DNA of 64,000 bases from Branchiostoma floridae (taxonomy: Eukaryota; Chordata; Leptocardii; Amphioxiformes; Branchiostomatidae), in NCBI RefSeq assembly GCF_000003815.2, contig NC_049982.1, positions 32,316,739 to 32,380,738 on the forward strand, in the 5' to 3' direction. Positions 12,901 through 22,900 of this stretch are shown one piece after another. The position numbers and the translations under genes were made by a program. The first letter of the stretch is position 1, and the number at the start of each line of letters is the position of its first letter. Under the pieces are notes generated by a model. That model saw only the letters and a program-made list of their open reading frames with translations. It did no database searches and was not told where the DNA came from.

Positions 12901-15900
12901 TCTGGTACTTTGGCACATTATATTGAAGAGGTACATGTAAAATTCTTTACCACAGCTAAAATGGGCTCGTGTGCACTTTTGTGCACCCAAAATAGGAGCT
13001 ATTCTTTTTTTACTGTTGTTGCACCGGTGCAGGTAGATATTTGAGCAGGGTTGTGTACCTGATGGTACTATTGTACATTGGCATCATCATAATCACTATA
13101 CACAGCATATAACATTCTTGATATTCAAGAGTCAGAAAAAATAGGGAAATTGTAAGGTTGTTTGTAACTACAGTAGGTCTTGTAACATTCTACTTTATTC
13201 TTATGTTGTGCACTAAAATTCATATCTGTGCACTTGAGTTTTGAGCCCTGTCCAACCACGTCCTGAACGACCAGTTAACACATCTCCATACAAACCATGA
13301 TGACAGGGATGTTAGAGTGTTTCTTCTCCAGTCTGCTGACGTGAGCAGCCAGCTCCAGGGCCTCCTCATAGTAACCATTCCGCACACATGTGTCCATCAG
13401 CTGCGGAAAACAAACAAACAAACAAACTTCAATACATTCCTGTTAACAATCCTGAACATATCTGATCAAACACATTCAAGCTATACTTGGACATACACCA
13501 GGGCTCTAGCCAGCGTCCGTTTTTCCGTCAATTGACGGAAATTTGCTGCATGTGACAGAAATTTTTTTTAACCAATCCGTCAACCTTGACGGACAAAAAT
13601 TCTTGGTGGAAGCTACAGGTGGCTTGGGGACGCCGTCCACGGCCGTAAAAGCCACACACTGTTTGTTTTGCTATCGTTATGATTGTTGAAAATGTGTGTC
13701 GGCTCCCTTTTGCATACGATAATCTCATTAAAAACCCATTTTTCAAGGTCTCAGTTCCGTCTTTCTAACTTTATTTTCGCGGTTTTCCCGACAATGGGAA
13801 TTGGCTGACGGAAAAAATTTCGATCTGGCTAGAGCCCTGACATACACATACTAGTATATAACATTGTATAGTCTTCTCACTGTACCAGTCAGGGTATATT
13901 CAACTTTGTTTATGGAAATAAATGTGTACAAGGAATATATGTTATAAGAAAATGGTAAATCTAAGGTCTGCATTATCTTCAATAAAAAGTACTAGTACTC
14001 TATATTGCTATAAAGTATAAACTACTAAGCAAATTTAGGGGAGCACATGAATTTTGAATTTGAGGCAAACAGTATCTCCCAGCATAACAAATGTCTGATA
14101 TGCCTAAATGGGAGGGTTACATGACCTCTCTAGTACAGTGTAGTACAGTGTGGTTGCAATAAACTACTATATATAGACTCATTCACACTTTCTTGAATCA
14201 CTGCTATTAACTGCCTGCCTCAAGAGTCGACATTAATGGCATGTAAAACATGCTAGACATACTTGAAATAGTTGAACTGTAATTTCCAACACCAAAATTG
14301 GACTCACCCAAATTTTCGACTGCGACTGCAACATTTTGGTGTTGGAAATTACAGTTCAACTATTTCAAGAATGACTTCTACCAACACAGATGAACTTTCA
14401 AGTTAATGCTAGACATACGTTCAATCTTCAATGCATTTATATGTGTGCACATCATCATGTTAAAATGTTGACAATGACAGATTTGACATGCATTCTCCCT
14501 GTAATGCAAGCAAGTTTTGGTGATCCACATGTTAATGTTAATGTCTAATTTGCATACATGGGAAATTAACATTTCCTATGTATAAGTTACCTACCTGTGG
14601 CATCTCCAGTATCTCCAGTACTAGTAGTTGTGTGTGGTGTGCCAGGGTGAGGGAGTTCAAGCGTCGCCTGGTGTTGATGTCCTGGGCATGCTTCAGGAAA
14701 CCCTGACACTTCTCTCCAAACAATAATAAAATAGCCCATATTTGCATACATGGGACATTAACATCCCTTATATACAAATTACCTACCTGTGGCATCTCTA
14801 GAATCTCCAGTAGCTGTGTGTGGTGTGCCAGGGTGAGGGAGTTCATGCGTCTCCTGGTGTTGATGTCCTGGGCGTGCTTCAGGAAACCCTGACACTTCTC
14901 ACCAAACACAGGCAGCTTCTCCAGGAGATTCTCAAGACGTTCCTCCACCAGGCTGAAGTCCTCGAAGATGTCTTGGGAACATTCTGCTGTCTGTAGGGCG
15001 GGTGTAACGAAAATGTAATTTACATATGGTATGGGTCAGACTACTGTCAGTACTGGTGCAATAGCCTATGTACAAGGAGTACAAGAGGGTCATATCAAGA
15101 TTCAAAGACTTAAGATAAATGCATGGTAAATACTTCTTTCCCTGCTTAGCACTCAGAATTTAAATGCCAATATACAGTACACAGCAATTTTTTTATGGAT
15201 GACTGCCTGCTCATAAATTTTTGCCTGATTTCAGAAAAAACAAAAACTTTTTTTTTTGGTCAAAGATGGTCAACATAACAAGAAAGTACTAGTACCAAAT
15301 TACAATGTAAGAATATATATGGGTGGTTATAATGTTAACGTTAATGTTAAGTCCGAGGTGAAGGGGCCGGGGTCACGGAGAAAACTGCGAACATACAACC
15401 AAAACGAAAATTTCAACTTCAAGAATATTCAGGCATTTGCCATGGGCTGTGTTTTAACAAAACACGGATCAATGCGGCTTTCTGGAAAAGTTAGGTTAGG
15501 TACATAAGGCCTAGGAAACAAAATGTTGTGTTTCCTGTTTCAGTCCTGAAAAAATTAGGGTCGGTAGGTAGGGATTATCTTTTTTTTTTTCTTGTATTTT
15601 TTTTTAGGCTGGCCAAAATTCTAGTGATACATATTTATAATACAGTTGAACAAAGTAAACTGAAATGTATGATGACACTTGTCTTTCAATGTCAAACTTT
15701 AATTTTGTGCATGATAGATACATTTATCCTTCATTAGATGGGACAAGCAGTGTTTTACTTCAATAGGAAGCAGGCTAAATAAAAATTCTAACTGGAAGCT
15801 ATGTGACTCCACTGCCCACCCCAAAAAAATGTCTAGGATCGGCAGGTTTTTTTAGGGTAGGTAGGGAAACAGGAAACACATCATTTTTTTTCCTAGGCCT

Positions 15901-17249
15901 AAGTGTAACGTTACATAGGGGTGGGGTCCTGATGTAGCATGGGTAGCCCGTAGCCGGGGCGACTAGAAACGAAAAACTTATTAACTTGTAATATTAATAT
16001 ACAGAATGTTTTTGTTTCTAGTCGGGGGGGAGCATATTTGGCTAAACGGTATATGCGTATCCGTTCCGTGGAGATACCTTTTCCTCCGTTTTTTTGCACG
16101 TCCCCGGCTTCCCTGGAGTCTTGCACACCGCGCCGTGGTGTTTGCCTGCTTCAAAAACCCCTAAGTACTTCAAGACATGACCTGTTACAAACAGTCCCCA
16201 TTGTTTTTAAAACCGGGTCGCCATTTTGCCTGTTCGGCAGCGCTCCCCCAAANNNNNNNNNNNNNNNNNNNNNNNNNNNNNNNNNNNNNNNNNNNNNNNN
16301 NNNNNNNNNNNNNNNNNNNNNNNNNNNNNNNNNNNNNNNNNNNNNNNNNNNNGACATTCTCGATTTAGGGCCGACTGGTCCCGGAACATGGCCGAGAAGG
16401 CTTCGGAACATTTCGGGGAGCGCTGCCGAACAGGCAAAATGGCGGCCCGGTTTTAAAAACAATGGGGACTGTTTGTAACAGGTCGCGTTGTGAAGTACTT
16501 AGGGGTTTCTTCTTTTGTACTGCTCAGCCCCCTTGACGGGGATTAATAGCAGTGCGCATGTTTTGTTAGTTACGGGTGATAGTGCCTTAAAACACAGGGA
16601 AAATAAAGGCAAAACACAAACGGACATAAACAACTGATGGGTGCAAGGGACAAGACAAGTGAGTGCGGTGGGTTAGTGTTATTTACATATAAACAAAGGG
16701 TTTTTGAAGCAGGCAAACACCACGGCGCGGTGTGCAAGACTCCAGGGAAGCCGGGGACGTGCAAAAAAACGTACACATACAAGTTAATAAGTTTTTCGTT
16801 TCTAGTCGCCACGGCTAGGGTAGCCCGATGAGTTACCCAAACCCTCTAGCCTTCCTTTTCCGGAAACCCGAAATTATTTCAATCAGCTAATCAATTATCA
16901 AAATGACAAAGGAATTCATAACATATCACCGTGAAAGCTGAAATATTTCTTTTCTTCACCTGTGAATGCATGTGTTCCTTTTTTGTCAAAATGGTCCAAC
17001 AGAACTCAACGTTACCTTGATGAATGTTTTGTAGTTGTGGAAGGCCAGATCTTGCGTTTGTTCTAATATGTGAGCCCGTTCCTCTGCAAGCCTGTCCGGC
17101 TCCCTGCCGAGCTTGTCGATGCCGTAGGAACTAAGCTCCGCCAGATAGAGAGCAACATCGGGCTGTCCCCGCCAGGAATCCGGCAGCAAGTCTTTAAAAA
17201 TTGCCGCAAGTATGGATTCATCTTCCACGTCTAACAAACCCGTCGCCAT
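6361..17249 (-). CDS. COG8: Conserved oligomeric Golgi complex subunit 8 (Dor1 family)
   Basis: COG8 belongs to lobe B of the COG complex, which tethers retrograde vesicles at the Golgi. Visible coding exons in transcript order: 17016-17249, 14787-14990, 13296-13400, 12459-12620, 11739-11929 (runs into a gap), 10992-11064, 10298-10482, 9590-9755, 8765-8879 and 6361-6983. All junctions outside the gaps agree in phase. Diagnostic stretches are [68 protein letters not shown] and [11 protein letters not shown], close to human COG8. One or more exons of about 80 codons, expected between 10992 and 10482, are missing and probably lie in the gap at 10573-10672. The protein would be near 770 residues against about 612 in human, because of a long repetitive C-terminal tail. 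The gene is head-to-head with the M28 peptidase, 2.7 kb apart. Confidence 0.95.
6610..6745 (-). repeat. 15-bp coding microrepeat in COG8 tail
   Basis: Nine or so tandem copies of a 15-base unit (tctgatggtgttgta on the plus strand) encode repeated S-D-T/A-T-P on the minus strand. The period is a multiple of three, so copy-number change keeps the frame. Weaker copies continue to about 6860. Confidence 0.85.
7505..8845 (-). repeat. Eleven-copy 122-bp tandem array containing a COG8 mini-exon
   Basis: Eleven near-identical units; the segment ggtatgtc(c/a/t)gtgatgagaa recurs at 7541, 7663, 7785, 7907, 8029, 8151, 8275, 8397, 8519, 8641 and 8767. The period is 122, with 124 and 126 where small insertions occur. 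On the minus strand each unit has about 67 bases equal to the 3' part of the COG8 exon at 8765-8879. A GTGAGA or GTAAGA donor-like sequence follows, then about 55 bases ending in a CCCTACAG or CCCTATAG acceptor-like sequence. Only the unit at 8765-8840 is joined to upstream coding sequence. Each copied block is not a multiple of three, so extra copies would shift the frame. Confidence 0.9.
8765..8879 (-). CDS. COG8: COG8 penultimate exon
   Basis: The acceptor is aactccAG before 8879 and the donor is CAG|GTGAGA after 8765. It is 115 nt, phase 0 in and phase 1 out, encoding a peptide with [20 protein letters not shown]. It aligns with the human segment around HVNIGAIQEPLAFILPKRE. The 3' 67 bases are the template of the tandem array that follows it. 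Confidence 0.75.
8951..9469. mobile_element. MITE, TAAGGCC family, copy 2
   Basis: The left end TAAGGCCTCAGCAAGTAAAT and the right end AAATTTACTTGCTGTGGTCT are inverted repeats of each other and match the copies at 4417 and 38756. It sits in the COG8 intron between exons 9590-9755 and 8765-8879. No coding capacity. Confidence 0.7.
10573..10672. other. Assembly gap (100 N), probably hiding a COG8 exon
   Basis: The exon before it (10992-11064) ends in phase 1 and the exon after it (10298-10482) begins in phase 0. About 80 conserved residues of COG8 are absent between them. A 100-N run usually marks a gap of unknown size. Confidence 0.8.
11639..11738. other. Assembly gap (100 N) cutting a COG8 exon
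   Basis: The COG8 exon starting at 11929 is still open when it meets the N run at 11738, after encoding [11 protein letters not shown]. About ten more residues and a donor are expected inside the gap. Confidence 0.85.
11971..12043 (+). mobile_element. tRNA-derived SINE head
   Basis: The sequence has tRNA-like internal promoter boxes: an A-box-like segment around GGCCGATTGGGTAGAGTG and a B-box-like GAGTTCAATCC. No complete cloverleaf gene is evident, and it lies in a COG8 intron. The element body may extend to about 12250. Confidence 0.55.
13499..13839. mobile_element. hAT-type MITE with 8-bp target duplication
   Basis: It begins CAGGGCTCTAGCCAG and ends CTGGCTAGAGCCCTG (reverse complement, minor mismatches inside). 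The 8 bases acatacac flank it at 13491-13498 and 13840-13847. Its length of 341 bp, CAGGG termini and 8-bp duplication fit non-autonomous hAT elements. It sits in a COG8 intron about 100 bp from the exon at 13296-13400. Confidence 0.85.
14595..14721 (-). repeat. Partial duplicate of COG8 exon 2
   Basis: The 3' half of exon 2 (encoding [16 protein letters not shown]... and ILEMPQ) plus about 65 bases of intron is repeated 192 bp downstream. The copy keeps a CAG|GTAGGT donor after 14595. It differs from the parent by R-to-K/L-type changes and a small insertion (QLLVLEIL against QLLEIL). The reading frame is open from exon 2 through the intron and through the copy. Confidence 0.85.
15190..15290. 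mobile_element. Fragment resembling the TAAGGCC MITE interior
   Basis: The segment around TTTTTGCCTGATTTCAGAAA followed by a poly-T run and AAGATGGTCAACAT resembles the inner left part of the MITE at 8951-9469. Terminal repeats are not seen, so it is a truncated copy at best. Confidence 0.4.
15505..15902. mobile_element. TIR element, TAAGGCCTAGGAAA family
   Basis: The left end TAAGGCCTAGGAAACAAAAT and inner TGTTTCCTGTTTC are mirrored at the right by GAAACAGGAAACACATCATT and TTTCCTAGGCCTAA. About 400 bp with no coding capacity, in COG8 intron 1. Confidence 0.65.
15941..16826. mobile_element. Foldback-like element with long inverted arms around a gap
   Basis: The left arm (15941-16252) and right arm (16353-16826) are long inverted repeats. 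The segment GGCAGCGCTCCCC and the sequence around AAAACCGGGTCGCCATTTTG at 16205-16252 recur inverted at about 16413-16455. The AGTCTTGCACACCGCGCCGTGG block at 16118-16140 recurs inverted at about 16720-16742. The outer CGACTAGAAACGAAAAACTT recurs inverted near 16786-16810. About 190 unmatched bases (16507-16695) interrupt the right arm. The loop is hidden by N at 16253-16352. It lies in COG8 intron 1. Confidence 0.75.
16253..16352. other. Assembly gap (100 N) at the centre of an inverted repeat
   Basis: The gap falls between the arms of a long palindrome, the sort of structure that breaks assemblies. Confidence 0.95.
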
Positions 17250-17623
17250 TTTGGTTTGGGTGGTACCACTCTAAAATGAAGGGGTGTGGTTTTGACTACA
17301 TCAATTTTTCGGCCGTTTCCAAAAAAGACAGAAAGAAAAAGTTTTCAACCATGCATGTTGTTGACTACTAGTATACAAAGCAGCTTCAAATGAGCAAATA
17401 TTTGTCGTCGGTTTTTAAAGAGACGTATCAGAAAAATATTATGATTGTCATAAAATGTCAATTCCAAGTTCAAAGAAGATGTGACACTGTGAAAGACAAA
17501 AAAGAAGAATCTAACTATACATGTAGTTGTAGTTCGGTATACAATACTAAGTACTCTGTGCGTTTGGTCATTTATTCAATTAGGTGTCAATAAACCGTGT
17601 CATAATGAAGGTAACTAATAGCT

Positions 17624-18214
17624 TTCAGAGGCGGTGGCAGCAAATTTCTTTTGTGGGGGCAAAATATTGGTGATAGATTTGTGAGCATGTTGTCACGTCC
17701 GGTGTTCTGCCAGCCTGGCTTTGCCGAGTGGAGTTCATGTCGGGAGCAACATTTGCGTGACATCACAGACCGCCTACCGTGACGACGGACCCTTTCACTA
17801 ATTCTCATAAGCCTACACGATGACACGGACCAAGCATTCCCCTTCCTGTTCTTTGTTCTATTCCCGGTAAAAGACATGGTAAGAGGGATATGCCTTTTAC
17901 CACGAATAGAACAAAGAAAAGGAAGGGGGATGCTTGGTCCGTGTCAACGCCGACGCTCCCCCAATACATTTTCACCATGTCCAGCGCTTTAGGTGCGAGC
18001 CGTCGCAAGGGAAGTTTGGGAAAATTTAAAATCTGGACCCTTTCACCATTTCCTGCCTTTTCTGGGGCAAATTTTGCTGGTGGACTAGCTAGGTTTATGA
18101 AATTTCTATTGGTGAAAAAATACACATGGGTTTCAGCTTGATTTTTTGTGGGGGCTATGCCCCCACAACATATTTTTTGTGGGGGCGACTGCCCCCACTG
18201 TGCCGCCGCCACTG
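17624..18214. mobile_element. TIR element with internal palindrome
   Basis: The outer ends are imperfect inverted repeats: CAGAGGCGGTGGCA at the left and TGCCGCCGCCACTG at the right, both followed inward by a TGTGGGGGC-type segment. Inside, GACACGGACCAAGCATTCCC near 17818 recurs inverted near 17944, with conserved AGAACAAAGAA segments. No coding frame is recognisable. Confidence 0.6.
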
Positions 18215-18382
18215 GCTTTTTTGCGTGTCTGACACCCAATACAGCTTTCTTGTTCCTTCAGTCCCCTTTCTGCACTGGGCCGCGTCTTTTCGCGCATATG
18301 CATTCCTCCAATCGGGTCGACTTTTACAGGCCATAGGCTTAATGTTCTGGCGGGGAAACTAGCTCACTAATCTAATCCTCTC

Positions 18383-18757
18383 TTAGGCCACACCAATTTA
18401 ATTTCTTGGTTCACGGACTTTTTCATGAAAACTATGGAGCGAGAGGGCGAAATAAAAATAAAAATAAAAATTGTAAAATGGTTGGGGTAAAGGTGACGGC
18501 TAATCCAAAACATAAAGAAAAAAAGTTGTCAGCTTGAAAAAAGTACAAAAACACTATTATTGTACAGTAACAGCACCTGTACCCACACTTTAAGGAGCTT
18601 ATAATATAAAGGCCAATTTGCTACACCAGAAAGTTGGTGAATGGTTTCATTAATGGTGAAAATTTGCTGAGTGGTAATTTTTATTTTTTATTTTTTTTTC
18701 CAAAAAATAGGAGCGAGCGAATCCGTGAACCAAGAAATTAAATTGGTGTGGCCTTAA
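18383..18757. mobile_element. TIR element, TTAGGCCACACC family
   Basis: The left end TTAGGCCACACCAATTTAAT continues TTCTTGGTTCACGGA and is mirrored exactly at the right, ending GGTGTGGCCTTAA. About 375 bp, non-coding. TTA at both ends may be a 3-bp target site. Confidence 0.8.
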
Positions 18758-19232
18758 GGCGGCAAATTCAAATGTCATTGGCATTTACAGGTGGTAACGT
18801 TTCCCAGGCTTATATTCACTGATCACGAGTGGGCTGAAAAAAGGAATAGAAATAAGAATTGTAACGTTACATACAGTAATGTATAGGGAGAATATCTTAC
18901 TACAGGTGCCATGTCATAGCGTTAGTGCGGTTTGTATTTCAAGGAAAGGTGAAAAGTTCCATTGCTGTTTTTTGTAGCAGGGTACATTTTATAAGGAAGG
19001 ATTGCCTAGCCACCTGAGGCTCCTCCTCGAACATTTTACGTCCCTTCCGAAAGACGGGTGCAGCCCCAACCGAGATGCCCTACCCAGGACTGAACCGGCG
19101 TCTCCGACTTACCAGGAACTCAATCAACATGGAGCGTGATACAGGGACATCCCTTGTCTACCAAATGCATGCTGACAATAGGTAAGATTTTTTTCTGCCG
19201 TGTACGGTGTACTGCTGTCAGTTTATACAGTA

Positions 19233-19560
19233 GGGTCGTGTGGCGCAATCAGCAGGATGTTCGATTCATCATGAACCCAGAGGTTCTGGGTTCGAATCCG
19301 TTGATATGTCACCGATTTTGTGCCCTTGGGAGAGGCACTTAACACGTCTTTCCTCACTTCACTCAGGTGAAAAGGAGCACCTAGCTTCGGTAAGGGCAGC
19401 CGTCCCTCGGATAGGTTGTTAAATAGCTAGAGGTCCCGTGTAGAGAGTCACTCGAGCACGCTAAATAACCCGCCGCACTTATCGAAAAGACTGAGGGGTC
19501 CTTCCTGGTGTGAGTGGATCAAAACCTACAGTCTCGTGGCCGCACATGTAGCAATTGCGT
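19233..19560 (+). mobile_element. tRNA-derived SINE
   Basis: The head resembles a tRNA gene: A-box-like TGGCGCAATCAGC and B box GGTTCGAATCC. A conserved body follows, around TGCCCTTGGGAGAGGCACTT and TCACTTCACTCAGGTGAAAA, also found inverted at 35715-36041 and in part at 37455-37555. The body shows that this is a retroposon, not a tRNA gene. Confidence 0.75.
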
Positions 19561-19919
19561 GCATGTTGTCGTATTGAGGTCACCTGAGTTAGCGCTGAAT
19601 GGCAGCCGCTCCAGACCGGTTGCGTTTTAGCCCCGCCTAGTGTAAGTTCGGCGCTTGGATGCTATGGGAGAGTAGTCGGCCCACCCAATAACACAATAAC
19701 GATACAGACACATAAACTACGCAACAACAAAAGTTACGATACAAAATATTCAGAAATACACATACGAAATGTCGTGCTGTCAGTGTCCCTGAATGAAAGG
19801 CCCGTAGGTTAAGATTCAGTCAAGTGAGTGTTGGGTGTCACTTTGGCCACGTGATCAGTTTTACGTACGTATGAGGAAATGGGCCGACGTAAAAATTAAG
19901 CTTCAAACTTAACACCAAC

Positions 19920-22900
19920 ATGGGGAGCTGTGTGATCGTACAGTGGTCGTTCGTTGCGCTGCTGTGGCTACAAATCGGTAAGGCTTTACATTTCTACTTA
20001 CAACATGAACAGTTAAATGTTACGTGCTCGTGTTTAAAAAACTTTGGACTGACCAACCACTGCGGTCACAAATTGAAGAGCCAGTCACAATTAAGGGGAA
20101 GCCCGCTTCATAACTGGTATGTCTTATTGATAGTTAAGATTATTGAAATACATTGGCACTGCACTGTTTTATTGTGTACCATGTCCTTGGGTTTGAAGGC
20201 TTCGTGGTATGGCCGTGACAACATAAGTATAGAGCCCTGTATTGACGTTATACTGTGGTACCACAAAACACACACACCCAACACAATGTCTTTTTCTGAC
20301 GGTGTGGTCCGACAACCTAGAATATTGACCCAATTGCCCATGGCCACAGGCTATAGATCTTGAGTTATAAGTCCGCTAATAGCTGTGTGTACTTTAGGTA
20401 CCTGTCAGCCTTACCATTTGACCCTTTACGCGTCCTTCGCAGACATAAAGCAGAGTAAGCTCTGGGTGGAGCGCTGATTCGTGATTTTCAACATGGGCTA
20501 ATGTTCTCTAATACCGGGAAACCCGGAAAAGGAGTTTCCGGTCCACCTCCCTGTCCCCCACTGCCAGCGCTACTAGAAGCTTGCGAAGGGTACTCTCCAA
20601 GCAGAGGTTGAGTCGCGTAGATGTAGTTGTGTAGTAGTCGGAAAAATTACACCGGCGCTCCTCTTACCTTTAGATGAGCGCCAGTGTAATTTTTCCGACT
20701 ACTACACAACTACATCTACGCGACTCAACCTCTGCTTGGAGAGTATGCGAAGGGGGCTACAATGGCACACCCTGCGCGGTATGCCACACACGTACGCATA
20801 CCGCCCCGAGGTATAACTAAAATCAACGCCGACTGACTTTCCCCACATTACTTTCTTTACTACCAACACCGCTTCTAATCAGAACGTTGGTAGCTTTGTA
20901 TTTGCCATCATTTTGTATATCCGCGATCCGTAACTGCCATGATCTTTTCTTCAAAATCATGACCCGTAATAGTATTACGTTATTCCTAATCTCCAACCAG
21001 ATCCACGGTGCGTTATGTATAGTGATCTATAGTATCAAACTTCCCGTGCCCGTTTGACTCCCTTAGCCGGCTATACTCCCTGGCCAGCTTTGATACTATC
21101 TTATGGCACCGTAGGATCTGCCTGCAGATTACGTTATTCCCACCTTTCGGGCAATGCAACGGAATTACAGCTTACTGAATTCGGCATTGGGGTATTTAAA
21201 ACTGTTTAAGTGTGATCATTTTCCTATCATTGCGAACGTGGCCAAGCTAAGAGAGAAAAAAAAAACGTCGGTCTGAAATGGCCTGACTAAAATCGCGTTC
21301 CTTAATTAGTCTTCAATTATAATGAATGAAGACCTTTATTGCACATTTTTGCCACATAGGGTTAAGTACATGTCACAACAAGATATGTTGAAGACATAAG
21401 GTAGCATATACAAGATAAAAATATCGTTAGGTAAATTCAACTTCTCCTCGTTTTTTAGTCATGGTGAAAATAACAGAACAGATATGTTTTATGAATTCAG
21501 AACGATGGTTGGTCTAGTTGCATTATACGCCTGTCACATTTGGCGAAAATCGATCGAATGACGTTTCTGCGGCAATCGCCCGAGCCTCGCTTATAATAAT
21601 AACTTAATTGCACAACAATTGTACAAGGTACAAGGTATGGCTTATATGTGACAGGGACGGTTTTCAGGTGAAAAATACGCACAACCCTCTGTCGATCTTA
21701 AATATGGCCGATCTTCCATCCATACGCCCGAAGATCGTAGATAATGTGACTGTGGTATCAGGAATATGAATTTTTTAAGAAATGTATGAAATAGGGATAC
21801 ACGTATTGTACAACCTTATAAAGTTCACTTCTCTCTTTGCTATACAATTTACTTTACAGAATGACATTCGTCCTCTAGATCTATCTATTCAAATTACGAT
21901 ATAGTAGAAGCCAGTTCATTGCATAACTGATTATTGCACGGAATTCCAAAATCCCAAACCGGTGCGGTCCAGCTGGATAACTCCGCATTATTGCACCATC
22001 CGGAAAATTGCACGAGATACGCTTGCAAATGGTTGTGCAATTAAACAGATTTCATTTCCAAATGTTCATTCAACGAAACCGAAAGAATCACTCTGTTTAG
22101 AGAAGTCACAAAGTATTATCCCAACTTCCCCACATTGAGATGAACAGAAAGCCACTTTTCTCTTGAAATCGCAGATCCCACAAATTATAGAAAATGTGGG
22201 GCTTTTCGTCTCCCTCTGCTTCCAAAAAAGAAGTCAAACCCAACCTGTTTAGAAATAGCCAACACTAGTATTAGATTAGAATATTGTTTATGACTGTCCA
22301 TTGTCACTATGTGTATACCATGCACTTGCAATTAGCCCTCGGGCACGAACTTGCAAATAAACTTCTTATTAAACGGCTAGCTTCTACAGTTCCAGAGGGG
22401 TGCGGGTATGTCTTTCGACTAAAGGCACAACAAGGCTGGACTGCCGGCTACGCACTTTACCTCGCACACATACACCCTTATTTTACCTAATCTCTAAGCA
22501 GATCCTACCACGCCATAAGATAGTGTCAAAGCTGGCCAAGGAGTATAGCCGGCCAAAGAGTGTCAGACGGGCACCGGTAGCATACACACTCTTAGGCCGG
22601 CTATACTCCTCTGTCAGCTTTTGATACTATCTTATGCTACCATATGATCAACATGGAGATTGATTTTACCTTCGTTGTACTACAAACACAACACAGTCGT
22701 TTGATTTTGACACATTTCTAGCTAACACGTCAACACAGAACATTCTCTAGCTGCGACACACCACTATTTCAGCTACCGCACACCACAGCGTTTAGAAACT
22801 CTGTACTTGTCGCCCACGGTACCATTTTCCTCCTTAGATCTGCTTGGAGATGATGACTTTGTAATTTTTGTATGTAATAGCAACGGTAACTTCCGAAGTT

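Larger units (their letters stand above)
17250..19919. other. Divergent intergenic region between COG8 and the M28 peptidase
   Basis: This 2.7-kb stretch must hold the promoters of both genes. I see no clear TATA box. It contains a TIR element at 17624-18214 with an inner palindrome, a TIR element at 18383-18757, SINE-like sequence at about 19010-19110 and a tRNA-type SINE at 19233-19560. The short open frames here are not supported as genes. Confidence 0.5.

Noticed and set aside
19233..19305. tRNA gene
   Set aside because: A and B boxes are present, but the sequence continues into a body shared with inverted copies at 35715 and 37455, so it is a SINE. The tRNA-like heads at 11971 and 37300 were treated in the same way.
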